A DNA stretch of 64,000 bases. Source: Bdellovibrionota bacterium (GTDB lineage Bacteria; Bdellovibrionota; Bdellovibrionia; Bdellovibrionales; Bdellovibrionaceae). Of this stretch, positions 25,840 through 34,541 are shown piece by piece. A program made the position numbers and the translations under genes. The DNA lies in NCBI GenBank assembly GCA_963170155.1, contig CAUJGP010000012.1, positions 23,047 to 87,046 of the forward strand, written 5' to 3'. The notes under the pieces were generated by a model. The model had not been told where the DNA came from. It was given only the letters and a program-made list of their open reading frames with translations, and made no database searches. Positions within the stretch are counted from its first letter, which is position 1; every line of letters begins with the position of its first letter.

Positions 25840-27388
25840 AAAAGTAGTTTCCTATTTCATCAAGCCAAAATTCCCCTTGAAAGGGCCAATAATCATATCC
25901 ATTTTTCACGTAATAACTACGATCAGAATCATCGTCGATTTTTGGAGACTCTACAGGCTGCCCTGCGATTTTCTTCTTGAGCGCATCCTTTTGTAAGCCA
26001 ATCATTTCGTACCTTAGGTAAGAAACCTGCTCATCAAGGTCCTTCAGCTCTCCTCTCATGTAAATCATGTGAATCTTAGCTTTGATTCCCACCAACTTTT
26101 GGGCGGTCTTGATTCGACCAATCAATAGCTTCACCGTGTATCGCCCTAAAGGAGATTCCAAAAAACCAACAGACATTTTCTCTAGTTGTTGTCTCTCAAT
26201 AAAGAGTTTACGAAGATAATCCAATCCTCGTTCGATATCGGGCTTTCCAATAATATTTCTTATCACTCGGTAGGGGATTCGCCCTTCCGCTGGTTTACCC
26301 CCGCTTTGAATCATCTTTTTCATTAAAAGACCATGTTCAACCTCATCGTAATAAGCTTTAGGGTCGTTGGTCGAACGCAAGAAATTAGTCAAACGCGTTT
26401 GAACATCGCCATAGGATCTTTCAAAGAGCCCCACAACCTTGTTCACTTCATCATATTTACAAATGTACAAGTACACAATGGCTCTTAAGACTAATGATTC
26501 AGGAACATAAAAATCATCATAGTAACTTGAATGAAGAGAGTGAAAAGTGCCTAATGCAGATCGAAAACGGGCGCTCCGTAAATTAGCCCATGCCGATTCA
26601 AAGAGAGCATTATGCCAAAGAGTGTGATCCCTCGGAACTCTGCGATAGTACTCTAAGCTTCGTCTCCAATCTTTTCTTTGGTAATGCGCACGAGCCAGAG
26701 CCATGAGAGTTGAAACTCTTGTGCTGTCTGTGATCGCTCTTTTTTTATTGGCGAGCAGGGCTTCAAACTTACTAATGGCGGCTCCAGTATCATTGAGCAT
26801 CGCAAAGCTAGAACCAGACATATATTGAGCCATCTCTGAATAAGAGCTATCGGAGGTCACGCGATCAAAAGCTTCAATTGCACCTTTGTAATCTTTATTA
26901 CGGAACTTAATCTCTCCCATTCGAAAAAAGAGCATGTCTTTCTCTTGAGCAGGAAACTCAGAGACCTTCATCTTAGAAACGGCGTAATTCAAAATGGTTT
27001 CATCACCGAGCTTATCCGCCGCAATCGATAAATACTCCAAAGCTTTTTTATTGTAATTTTGGTCATTAACCATAATGACATTAGCGAACTGCCAAGCAGC
27101 AATTTGGGGAAAATTCAGATCTAAAAAGATTTTTCCCAAAGTGAGGTAAATCAGCCCTCGATAAGGCCTCAGTTCTGGTCTGGTACGAATAGAAAAAAGA
27201 GCCGAAGCGGCTGGCAAAAGTTGTTTTTTTTCATATAAACTCAGAGCATTCCGCAACCGTTGATCTCGAACACCATACTCATTTTGCGCTTGCGCCTTAG
27301 AGACGCCAATGAAGGTTATGATCAAAATCACAAGACTGAAATAGCGCACACTTTCACTCAATAATCCTAAAACTCTTATTTTTTTCAT
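25811..27388 (-). CDS. Periplasmic TPR protein (GltC-like position)
   Basis: 525 residues with a signal peptide (VRYFSLVILIITFIGVSKAQA). TPR-like helices fill about residues 30-330, for example KDMLFFRMGEIKFRNKDYKGAIEAFDRV and TLMALARAHYQRKDWRRSLEYYRR. The last 100 residues are a charged helical region (QVSYLRYEMIGLQKDALKKKIAG) and an aromatic end (WPFQGEFWLDEIGNYFYV). It starts in an ATGA overlap with the barrel gene and overlaps the large TPR gene. The order barrel, TPR, large TPR, TPR lipoprotein resembles gltA/B-gltC-gltD-gltE. Assignment to GltC is inference. Confidence 0.75.
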   Translation of the reverse strand: MKKIRVLGLLSESVRYFSLVILIITFIGVSKAQAQNEYGVRDQRLRNALSLYEKKQLLPAASALFSIRTRPELRPYRGLIYLTLGKIFLDLNFPQIAAWQFANVIMVNDQNYNKKALEYLSIAADKLGDETILNYAVSKMKVSEFPAQEKDMLFFRMGEIKFRNKDYKGAIEAFDRVTSDSSYSEMAQYMSGSSFAMLNDTGAAISKFEALLANKKRAITDSTRVSTLMALARAHYQRKDWRRSLEYYRRVPRDHTLWHNALFESAWANLRSARFRSALGTFHSLHSSYYDDFYVPESLVLRAIVYLYICKYDEVNKVVGLFERSYGDVQTRLTNFLRSTNDPKAYYDEVEHGLLMKKMIQSGGKPAEGRIPYRVIRNIIGKPDIERGLDYLRKLFIERQQLEKMSVGFLESPLGRYTVKLLIGRIKTAQKLVGIKAKIHMIYMRGELKDLDEQVSYLRYEMIGLQKDALKKKIAGQPVESPKIDDDSDRSYYVKNGYDYWPFQGEFWLDEIGNYFYVGKQSCAN

Positions 27389-28260
27389 CGATAACTTGCT
27401 CCTGGAAATAAAAGAGTTAAACCAATCCCCAGATATAAATCACCCAGCGATTGCTTTTTTCCGGAATCCACTAAACTACCATCATCTTTGACATCTGGAA
27501 TTCGAGCCGTGTAACTAACGTAACTCAAATCCCATCGCCAAGCGAAAGACTTGGTGATTGAAAAAATCTCGCCCGTTCCTAAATGAATACTGGGAGCTGT
27601 CTTATCCAAATAAGATGTTTCAGTGGTACCTCCCCCTATCGAAAAATAAAAATCGTAGGGAATGATAACCTTATCTAAAAAAGTCATCTTACCGTAGAAG
27701 GGGATATAGATAAGAGAAGCTCCTAAGTAGCTTAAACTGCTCAACATGGTTTTGGTGGTAATTCTGTATTTGGATTGTAGATCCGCGGTGATGGTTCTAG
27801 GAGAGACCGAGTGACTCCACATACCGATTTCAACACCAAGGGATTCCGTGAAGAAAAAAGAAAATCGCCCATTGAAACCATAGCTGTCAAAAAAAGGGTT
27901 ATTGGTTAAAAAATCCACTCCACCATAAATTTGAAAGCGGTTCGTTTTCGGCATAAACCTTTTTTGTATCACTGTCACATCAGAAAAAGCCGAGAGCTTC
28001 GGTAGGTCCTGAAAAGTGAGCTGCTTAGCATCCTCCCTTAAACTTCTATCTTGAGCTGAAGGTTGTGAGCTCTCCGCTTGCTCTTCTCCTCGACGGCTCA
28101 TCTCTCTCTCAATCGCATCTAGATCAAAATCATCATTTGCCAAAGCAAATCGATCCCCAAAAAGAATCAAGATCAAGCTTAACGCGTAAAAGAAAATCCC
28201 TTTCACTTTCAAGCCCGTACTCTTCCATTGCTTACTTTTTCGTTTCAATCCCTGAAACAT
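27385..28260 (-). CDS. Outer-membrane beta-barrel protein of the Glt-like cluster (first)
   Basis: 291 residues. A hydrophobic signal region at about 22-40 follows an unusually long basic N-terminus. A charged linker (about 45-80, rich in Asp/Glu/Arg) leads to a barrel domain beginning near RFQIYGGVDFLTNNPFFDSYGFNGRFSFF and ending LYLGIGLTLLFPG. The pattern matches the deltaproteobacterial outer-membrane beta-barrel family found next to gliding genes (GltA/GltB-type). It probably forms part of the outer-membrane exit of the force-transmission path. A later start nearer the hydrophobic stretch cannot be excluded. Confidence 0.75.
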   Translation of the reverse strand: MFQGLKRKSKQWKSTGLKVKGIFFYALSLILILFGDRFALANDDFDLDAIEREMSRRGEEQAESSQPSAQDRSLREDAKQLTFQDLPKLSAFSDVTVIQKRFMPKTNRFQIYGGVDFLTNNPFFDSYGFNGRFSFFFTESLGVEIGMWSHSVSPRTITADLQSKYRITTKTMLSSLSYLGASLIYIPFYGKMTFLDKVIIPYDFYFSIGGGTTETSYLDKTAPSIHLGTGEIFSITKSFAWRWDLSYVSYTARIPDVKDDGSLVDSGKKQSLGDLYLGIGLTLLFPGASYR

Positions 28261-28332
28261 ATTTTTCCCCTTAACAACTTTAAGAGTTCTTGCTTCGCCT
28301 CAATTCGTATTAATGACGAAAGCTCCCTCAAT

Positions 28333-29079
28333 TTAGAATAAAAAAACCAACCCTCCCGTGAGATGCGTTAGCATGTAGGTTGTGGATTCAAAGTCTCGGA
28401 TTTTTAAAACACCATTACGAAGATCGTCTTTACTCTGATTTTGAGAGCGTCCTGAAGGACGATAAATAGGGTTCGGTCCGGAATACCTAACAAATTTCAA
28501 ATCAAAGCGAAGTGCGAAGTTTTTAGAAAGGTAAAATCGTTGACCTAACCCAAAATCAAAAGCTAATGCTGTTAGGCCATCGTACATCACAGACCCAACG
28601 CCTGCGAGCCCATAAATGTGAGTATTGACCACTAAGTTTTTGAGGATGCTTAGTTTTCCATAAAAAGCAGTTAATTGATAACTCACTAAAGCCACACTCT
28701 TGGGCCCAAAGGTCTTGGATAAATCCAAATTGACCTCGCTATTGAGGGTTTTCGCGTAATCCCCGACTCCCGTTCCCATCAAGCCATAACTCAAGTTCAC
28801 CCCGTGAACCTCATTGATGTGATACGTACCCAAAAAACCCATTTGATCTTGGCTGTGCACAGCTTCATCGGTGACCTTTCCCAAAAACCCACCCAACTCG
28901 AATCTTCCTTCAACCACAACGTTTCTATTTCGAACACTGTTAGGAACATCAAATTTAGGTAAAACACTTTCTCGTGCCAATTCCTCTTCTGGAAAAGCCA
29001 TTTTTTCGGCTCGAAGGGATGTTGTCATCCCAACCACACTCATGAAACATATCAGAGGCCATCCATAGATTTTTCGCAT
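28333..29079 (-). CDS. Outer-membrane beta-barrel protein of the Glt-like cluster (second)
   Basis: About 248 residues. I start at the ATG whose first base is 29079, in a TGATG overlap with kdsC and behind a GAGGTG ribosome site; a GTG one codon earlier is possible. A signal peptide (ICFMSVVGMTTSLRA) precedes a barrel domain with NRNVVVEGRFELGGFLGKV, FLGTYHINEVHGVNLSYGLMG and a final TGGLVFLF. It is similar in kind to the neighbouring barrel, so the two look like a GltA/GltB-like pair. Coupling to kdsC ties LPS synthesis and the barrel genes to one transcript. Confidence 0.75.
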   Translation of the reverse strand: MRKIYGWPLICFMSVVGMTTSLRAEKMAFPEEELARESVLPKFDVPNSVRNRNVVVEGRFELGGFLGKVTDEAVHSQDQMGFLGTYHINEVHGVNLSYGLMGTGVGDYAKTLNSEVNLDLSKTFGPKSVALVSYQLTAFYGKLSILKNLVVNTHIYGLAGVGSVMYDGLTALAFDFGLGQRFYLSKNFALRFDLKFVRYSGPNPIYRPSGRSQNQSKDDLRNGVLKIRDFESTTYMLTHLTGGLVFLF

Positions 29080-29597
29080 CACTGCACCTCACTCCTCGTC
29101 TCTTGACTCAAATAACCATACTTGATGATTTGATCACAAATTTCTCGAGCGGCACCCAAGCCACCGGATTGGGTTGTTACATAATCAACAATGGCTTTAA
29201 CCTCTTTCACAGCCTCTGGAACCGTGGCCGAAAACCCAACACTCTGCAAAAGCGGTACATCATAAATATCGTCTCCAACATAAGCCATTTCATGTGTTGA
29301 AATCTGGGATTGTTCTTGAAGTTTTCGAAAGGCCGGAATCTTATCTAAAAATCCCTCATAAAAATAATGGATTCCAAGGGTTTTGACTCTTTCTCGAATA
29401 TCTTTTGATTGCGATCCTGTAATCACAGCTGTTTTATAACCCCGTTTATGAAGTTCTTTAATTCCCACGCCATCACGAATTGAAAAAAATCGCTTCCATT
29501 CACCATCAGAATCTAAAAAAATCCGCGTGTCTGTTAACACGCCGTCAACATCCAGAATCAGTAATTTGATTTTTTTTAATTTTTCAATGTGATCCAT
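29079..29597 (-). CDS. kdsC: KDO-8-phosphate phosphatase KdsC (HAD family)
   Basis: 172 residues. Motif I is LILDVDGVLTD, motif II lies in AVITGSQS, the motif III Lys is in FLDKIPAF and motif IV is AYVGDDIYDVPLL. These and the length fit KdsC, which removes phosphate from KDO-8-phosphate in LPS inner-core synthesis. No cap domain is present, as in KdsC tetramers. It is the first gene of the 11-gene cluster and overlaps the first barrel start, with kdsA, kdsB and kdsD elsewhere. Confidence 0.92.
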   Translation of the reverse strand: MDHIEKLKKIKLLILDVDGVLTDTRIFLDSDGEWKRFFSIRDGVGIKELHKRGYKTAVITGSQSKDIRERVKTLGIHYFYEGFLDKIPAFRKLQEQSQISTHEMAYVGDDIYDVPLLQSVGFSATVPEAVKEVKAIVDYVTTQSGGLGAAREICDQIIKYGYLSQETRSEVQ

Positions 29598-29679
29598 CTA
29601 TCAGTCATTCTATCGAAAGTCCTAGTGATGACAACTTCGGGACGTTTATCAGGCTCTGAACTCGACTAAGGGCTCGTAT

Positions 29680-29707
29680 TTTCTAGACTTTAGATTAATT
29701 CTATCAA
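29680..29707 (-). promoter_or_regulatory. Candidate promoter of the kdsC-Glt-like cluster
   Basis: On the minus strand TTGATA (29702-29707) and TAGAAA (29680-29685) are 16 bases apart, about 85 bases before kdsC. The match is moderate and other starts are possible in this AT-rich gap. Confidence 0.3.
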
Positions 29708-29883
29708 ACCATCGAGCTCCACAGATCTATCGCTACAGCATCTCCAATGGGATAAGCCAAACTGCGCTAATCCTACTCATATCTAAAATTTTAATTGCCT
29801 CATGCTAAGAAAAAGTGCAAACAACACTCACAATTCGAAAAAGTCATTAAACTTAAAAACAACCCAATACAGAGGAGGGATTT

Positions 29884-30315
29884 ATGTTGAATCTTCTAAA
29901 AAGTGTCCTGTTAGCTTCTATGACAATGGCCTTTGTTTCATCAGCTCAAGCTGGAATTGATGAGCTCGATCAGGATCCAGTGAACCAAACTATTCAAGGA
30001 ACTGTGGTCTTAAGAGTTGATCAAAGAACGGGTGAAATGGCCATGTTACAAACAGAGGCTCTGACTGATACAGAAGCAGAAGCTCAATCCTTGATTCATA
30101 ACCACTTTGAAAATGTTCCCCAAGATAAAATCAAATCTGAATTGGATCGTGAATCAGGAGCTTCAAGTTGGTACTGGTACTACCCTGGCTATAACAGTGG
30201 ATACGGATACAACCGCTACTACTATAACTACGGAAACTGTTATTCTCCTTGGTACTCTTACTACTATGGCAATTACTCCTACTACTACTATAATAGATAC
30301 AGTCCTTACTTCTGA
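29884..30315 (+). CDS. Exported tyrosine-rich protein, unknown function
   Basis: 143 residues with a strong AGGAGGG ribosome site and a signal peptide (LLKSVLLASMTMAFVSSAQA). The mature N-terminal half is acidic (residues 22-95). The last 45 residues are dominated by Tyr, Asn, Gly and Ser (for example YYPGYNSGYGYNRYYYNYG), with a single Cys. Such Tyr/Gly-rich tails suggest a surface, matrix or cross-linkable coat protein, but no family is recognised. It is monocistronic and is followed by the strongest intrinsic terminator in the window, consistent with high expression. Confidence 0.75.
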   Translation: MLNLLKSVLLASMTMAFVSSAQAGIDELDQDPVNQTIQGTVVLRVDQRTGEMAMLQTEALTDTEAEAQSLIHNHFENVPQDKIKSELDRESGASSWYWYYPGYNSGYGYNRYYYNYGNCYSPWYSYYYGNYSYYYYNRYSPYF

Positions 30316-30327
30316 TCACACAGGATC

Positions 30328-30360
30328 AAAGGAGCTTCTTAAAAAAGGAAGCTCCTTTTT
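30328..30360 (+). terminator. Strong Rho-independent terminator
   Basis: AAAGGAGCTTC (30328-30338) pairs with GAAGCTCCTTT (30348-30358), 11 bp and a 9-base loop, and runs into TTTTTTATTC. It lies 13 bases after the Tyr-rich gene. Confidence 0.9.
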
Positions 30361-30509
30361 TTATTCTTTTTTTTCATGATTCATTATGAAGAATAAAGAA
30401 AATAACTACCTTTTTATACGCTCTAAAATCAAAATTCCATCTTGAATGGGTTGTTTTGTAAGCCATGATTCTAGTAAGCTCATAAAAATTGAAATGAGGA
30501 GTCGTCTTG

Positions 30510-32099
30510 ATGAAAAATTTTCAAAGTATTTTGTTTGTATTAGGCCTTATCTTTACCCCTCATTGGTCTTTCAGTCTTTCCATTGAAAACTTAGACGAAA
30601 TCGAAAACGCCCTCAACGTTCACTCTTGGAATGTTCGCCCACTCAAACAACGAGTTAAGATTGCCGTTCTTGATAAAGCCTTTTACGGTTATCAATCTGA
30701 ATTTGGCCGAAGCCTTCCCTCTGATACTCAATATTTTACAGGGCCCGTCAATGTACCACCAGAATTAAAAAGTCAGCATGGACTCGTCATGGCTCAGCTT
30801 GTAACAGCCATTACCGGCGACCCTGAATTATATCTTTATAATACTTACGGATACTCAAATCTTAAATTCGCAATTGAAGATCTCATTCAAAAAGATATCG
30901 ACTTGGTTCTCTACTCTGAAGTTTGGGAGTTTGGTGGCAATCGAGATGGACAAGGCTTCATCAATGCACTTGTCGATAAGGCTTTAGATCAAGGAATCAC
31001 TTGGGTCAATGCCGCGGGAAACTTTGAACAGACTTCCTATATCACTAAGATCAAAACTCTTTCAGAAGACTGGGTTCAGCTTCCCAATCAAAACAACGCC
31101 CTTCAAATCGAGTGTAAGACTTCACAAAGAAATCAAAAATGTCCCATCAGAGTCGTTTTGAGTTGGAATGACTTTAAGAATGATCCCACCCAAGGCACAG
31201 ATAAAGATTTAGATTTAGCTCTTGTTGATGATTTTATGAATATTCTAGCAACCAGTAGTCAAAAACAAACTCAAGATTCCAACAATAATCAACCCGGTTA
31301 CTCTCTCTATCCAAGAGAGACAATCGCCTTAGAAGTATCTTCCGGTATCTATTACTTAAGGGTTAAAAATCGATCTCATAATTTTCATCCCAGCAGAGAC
31401 GAATTAATGATTTCAATTGATGGAGAAGGTCTCTCTATGCCCAGTCATAGCCGTGGACAATCTGTGTTAAATCCTGCGGATAATCCTCGAGTTATTACTG
31501 TCGGCGCTTTAGACTCCGATCGTTCCTCCTACAACACGGCAATGAACAAGCCCAATGTTCTCACGATGTCTTCAGTGAAAACAGGAGATCAAGGGGAGTT
31601 CCGTGGAAGCTCCAATGCCGCCGCATTTGTTGCGGGAGCTTTAGGCCTTGCCAAGTCTAGAGCCCCTAATACCAACTTTAAAAAAATCATGCAAAACTCC
31701 ACCCTTTCAGGATGGCATCATAACGAACGAGGCTTATCACTACAGTGGTTGGGGTTTTCCTCCCCTGATCGCCGATGCTTCAACGTTTATCCAAATACCA
31801 ACAGTTTCCCTCAACATATCATTGATGTTGTTAATGTCGGGGGGTTGATCGTTCAAACAACGGCGGGGTTGCGGGTCATGACTCCCTTTGACCCTATTAA
31901 TCTAACTAGAAACTTGAATCGCTATCAACCCAATGATCTCATCCTTACAGCTCCTGACGGCTACCGCATTTCACCTCGCAATAACCCTCAAATTCCTCCC
32001 AACTGGGTTGAAGTTTTTCAAACTCCTATGGAAATGGGCCTTTGTCAGCGTCCACCACAATCCCAAGGAGCTATTTTTAGACTCTATCACTTTATGTAG
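30510..32099 (+). CDS. Exported subtilisin-like serine protease (S8 family)
   Basis: About 529 residues. The ATG at 30510 has a GAGGAG ribosome site and begins a signal peptide (NFQSILFVLGLIFTPHWSFS). The S8 catalytic parts are visible: Asp in IAVLDKAFYGY (about residue 53), His in QHGLVMAQLV (about 91), Asn in WVNAAGNF (about 167) and Ser in FRGSSNAAAFVAGAL (about residue 370), where GSSNAAA replaces the usual GTSMAAP. A beta-rich insert between Asn and Ser carries a putative jelly-roll (LDLALVDDFMNIL). The C-terminal 130 residues are unassigned. It is probably a secreted or periplasmic protease of divergent type. Confidence 0.8.
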   Translation: MKNFQSILFVLGLIFTPHWSFSLSIENLDEIENALNVHSWNVRPLKQRVKIAVLDKAFYGYQSEFGRSLPSDTQYFTGPVNVPPELKSQHGLVMAQLVTAITGDPELYLYNTYGYSNLKFAIEDLIQKDIDLVLYSEVWEFGGNRDGQGFINALVDKALDQGITWVNAAGNFEQTSYITKIKTLSEDWVQLPNQNNALQIECKTSQRNQKCPIRVVLSWNDFKNDPTQGTDKDLDLALVDDFMNILATSSQKQTQDSNNNQPGYSLYPRETIALEVSSGIYYLRVKNRSHNFHPSRDELMISIDGEGLSMPSHSRGQSVLNPADNPRVITVGALDSDRSSYNTAMNKPNVLTMSSVKTGDQGEFRGSSNAAAFVAGALGLAKSRAPNTNFKKIMQNSTLSGWHHNERGLSLQWLGFSSPDRRCFNVYPNTNSFPQHIIDVVNVGGLIVQTTAGLRVMTPFDPINLTRNLNRYQPNDLILTAPDGYRISPRNNPQIPPNWVEVFQTPMEMGLCQRPPQSQGAIFRLYHFM

Positions 32100-32180
32100 T
32101 ATTTGTTGATGAATGGGTGTCGCAAAATTAAAAATTTTATTCGCGGCACTTGCAAGTCATTAATGAAGTCGTGTCTCAAT

Positions 32181-32209
32181 TTGACAATACAAAACCCGAG
32201 GAATACCCT
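32181..32209 (+). promoter_or_regulatory. Candidate sigma-70 promoter of the DUF2817 gene
   Basis: TTGACA (32181-32186) and TACCCT (32204-32209) are 17 bases apart, about 65 bases before the gene start. The -35 box is perfect, the -10 box is weak. Confidence 0.4.
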
Positions 32210-32274
32210 TAAAGGGTGAGTTCATTCTTAAATTCAAATTATTTATTAACAATACTCTAAAAGGGATCACCACC

Positions 32275-33435
32275 ATGAAACTCTCTTCACCCTATTTTAT
32301 CTTATTTGCAGTCCTTTTCTTTTCTCAAATTACTTTTAGTTGGGATGAAGATTGTTTTAAAAATACATATGCAGAAGCACAAAATAACTTTAAGACATTA
32401 TCCAATGAGTTCGCCACCATGAACCCTCAATATAAAGTCGGCGCAGAAACAATTGCCGGAGCCACCATTGATTACCTGTACTTAATGAATAAATCTGAGG
32501 CCCCACTCATCTTAATTCAATCCGGAATGCACGGTGTAGAAGGCCATGTTGGGAGTGCCGTCCAATGCTTTCTCTTGCGCTCGCTGAAACGCTCTCCAGT
32601 TCATGATGTTAATTTTATCTTCATCCATGGCATTAATGCCCATGGTTTTGAACATAACCGACGCGTCAATCACAATAATGTGGATCTCAATCGAAATTTT
32701 TTTGAAGATGCGAGTGGTTATCAAACCACCAATGAGGGTTATTCAAAGCTGGAACACTTTTTAAACCCTAAAGAGCCTACAAAAATTCATTGGTTGTCAA
32801 AGCCTCAATTTTTAGGAAGCACTCTCATCCAACTCATTCAATCCTCTAAAGATGCAATAAAACGGGCTCTTCTTAAAGGACAATACCAATACCCCAAAGG
32901 AATTTCCTTTGGAGGAACACAATTGGAGCCACAAAACCAAGTTCTCCTGCAATTATGGACGCGCTTTGGCTCTTTACATGAAAAGCTTCTACTGATTGAT
33001 CTACACACGGGGTATGGAGAACGGGGACGCCTGCACCTAATGTCTCATTCTTCCCATGCCGAAGACGCTGAACGACTACAAAAATTATTTACTCCCACCT
33101 CCGTTGATTTTGGCGACCACAAAGATTTCTACCAAACAACAGGCGATGGTGTGGCTGCTTTCGTCAAAAAATTTCGTGCTAAAAATGCCAATGGAGTGGC
33201 CTTTGAATATGGAACATTGAACTCTCAAAACCTCATGGGATCCCTCGACTCGCTTTATCGCTTGATCATCGAAAACCAAGGCTTTCAATTCGGATTTGCA
33301 GATGAAAGCTCTGAAAAAAAGACTCGAAATCTATTTATAGAAATGTTTTATCCCAGTGATCCTGTATGGAGACAAAGTGTTCTTCAGCAAACCCAAGTTG
33401 AATTTGAGAAAGTCTTAAAGAGAATCAATCAGTAA
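32275..33435 (+). CDS. Exported DUF2817 zinc-carboxypeptidase-like enzyme
   Basis: 386 residues with a signal peptide (PYFILFAVLFFSQITFS) and an AAAAGGG ribosome site. QSGMHGVEGHVGS carries an HxxE zinc-ligand pair like that of M14 carboxypeptidases. NNVDLNRNFFED gives the conserved DLNRNF substrate-binding motif, LLIDLHTGYGERG the third ligand region and VAFEYGT the catalytic Glu. These are the marks of the DUF2817 (M14-like) family. It should remove or hydrolyse amide-linked groups from peptides or cell-wall fragments in the periplasm. With the preceding subtilase it adds to a set of exported hydrolases that suits a predatory or scavenging lifestyle. Confidence 0.82.
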   Translation: MKLSSPYFILFAVLFFSQITFSWDEDCFKNTYAEAQNNFKTLSNEFATMNPQYKVGAETIAGATIDYLYLMNKSEAPLILIQSGMHGVEGHVGSAVQCFLLRSLKRSPVHDVNFIFIHGINAHGFEHNRRVNHNNVDLNRNFFEDASGYQTTNEGYSKLEHFLNPKEPTKIHWLSKPQFLGSTLIQLIQSSKDAIKRALLKGQYQYPKGISFGGTQLEPQNQVLLQLWTRFGSLHEKLLLIDLHTGYGERGRLHLMSHSSHAEDAERLQKLFTPTSVDFGDHKDFYQTTGDGVAAFVKKFRAKNANGVAFEYGTLNSQNLMGSLDSLYRLIIENQGFQFGFADESSEKKTRNLFIEMFYPSDPVWRQSVLQQTQVEFEKVLKRINQ

Positions 33436-33489
33436 TCCCATTATTGAATCAATTTTGAGACAAAAAATTTTGATTTTATTCAAAATATT

Positions 33490-33523
33490 TTTTTCAGTTG
33501 TTAAAAAGTTTAACACTGAAAAA
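33490..33523. repeat. AT-rich near-perfect inverted repeat
   Basis: TTTTTCAG at 33490-33497 and CTGAAAAA at 33516-33523 flank GTTAAA-AAG-TTTAAC, giving a stem of about 15 bp with one bulge and a 3-base loop. It lies in the gap after the DUF2817 gene. No T-run follows on either strand beyond the stem itself. Confidence 0.5.
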
Positions 33524-33713
33524 CCTTTTTAAAATTAAAGTGTTATAAGACAGTTTTCATTTTTGTTGATTTAATAAACTTTGTTTGTATATTTTTATTG
33601 TTTTATTTCAAGCAGTTAGGTCCGGCTCTGATATTGCATCTCTAATAAGAAGGCGAGTCTACTGAATAAAAGAGGATTTCTTTTTGCAGTAGCCTGATAG
33701 GATGGGGTGCAAG

Positions 33714-34517
33714 ATGGTTCGTTTCATAAAATGCATAGGAATAGGTTTAATCCTCATCACCATAGCCGCTTGCAATAACGGCCGATACAGCAGCTCCGAT
33801 GCCTCAAGCCTCAGTAAACTTGGAATGAACCTTCAACTACAATCAACCGATACGATGGGAGCGAATTACCACTTCAATGGCACAGAGGGAACATACGATA
33901 TTATTATTACCACCACGAATCCCTCCTTGAACTCCTACCCAGCTTACACATCATTAGAACTCGCGACTATCCAAGGAACATTGAAAACCTACAACAAACT
34001 TAACGTAAAACCCTTTCATGGAATTTTCGTACCTGGAGGAGAATCCCAATCTGCACAAATCTTACCGAATGTGATTCTCCCTTTGGGTCCTCATTTATGT
34101 TCTATTTTAGCATTAAACGTAGAGATGCTCAGCGGTCATTCTGTTTTTATTGAATTTCAAAATAAAATCGCCATGAATCAAATTATCGCTGTTGGAGCAA
34201 TTCCTCACCAAAGCAATATCAATCCTTGTGATGGAGTGAGTCCTCTCTCTGAAACAAATAACGACGATGACTCTTCACAAGGTAATACCGCGACGGTTTC
34301 CTTTAGTCGAGATATTGCCCCTGTTCTTGCCAACCATTGCACCCGATGTCATACCGAATTTTATAGCTACCAAGGTGTACGCTCGACTGTTTGGGCCAAA
34401 GATGTCAGTAAGAGCGGGTTATACCGCGCTCTGAATGGTGAAATGTCCCGCTATGCGCCTGCAGGATTATCTGAAGTTGTTAAAACCTGGATCAATGAAG
34501 GAGCCCTTAACAACTAA
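33714..34517 (+). CDS. Lipoprotein with C-terminal cytochrome c-type haem site
   Basis: About 267 residues. The signal peptide with lipobox (ITIAAC) ends near residue 20. The middle (about 30-190) is beta-rich and unassigned. The C-terminal 75 residues start SFSRDIAPVLANHCTRCHTEF, a CxxCH haem site of the kind seen in planctomycete-type cytochromes, and GEMSRYAPAGLSE offers a distal Met. I prefer the ATG at 33714, because the ATG at 33702 lacks room for a ribosome site. It may pass electrons at the outer membrane or periplasmic face; redox partners are unknown. Confidence 0.72.
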   Translation: MVRFIKCIGIGLILITIAACNNGRYSSSDASSLSKLGMNLQLQSTDTMGANYHFNGTEGTYDIIITTTNPSLNSYPAYTSLELATIQGTLKTYNKLNVKPFHGIFVPGGESQSAQILPNVILPLGPHLCSILALNVEMLSGHSVFIEFQNKIAMNQIIAVGAIPHQSNINPCDGVSPLSETNNDDDSSQGNTATVSFSRDIAPVLANHCTRCHTEFYSYQGVRSTVWAKDVSKSGLYRALNGEMSRYAPAGLSEVVKTWINEGALNN

Positions 34518-34541
34518 ACTCCCACCACTGAAATAGGCCTT

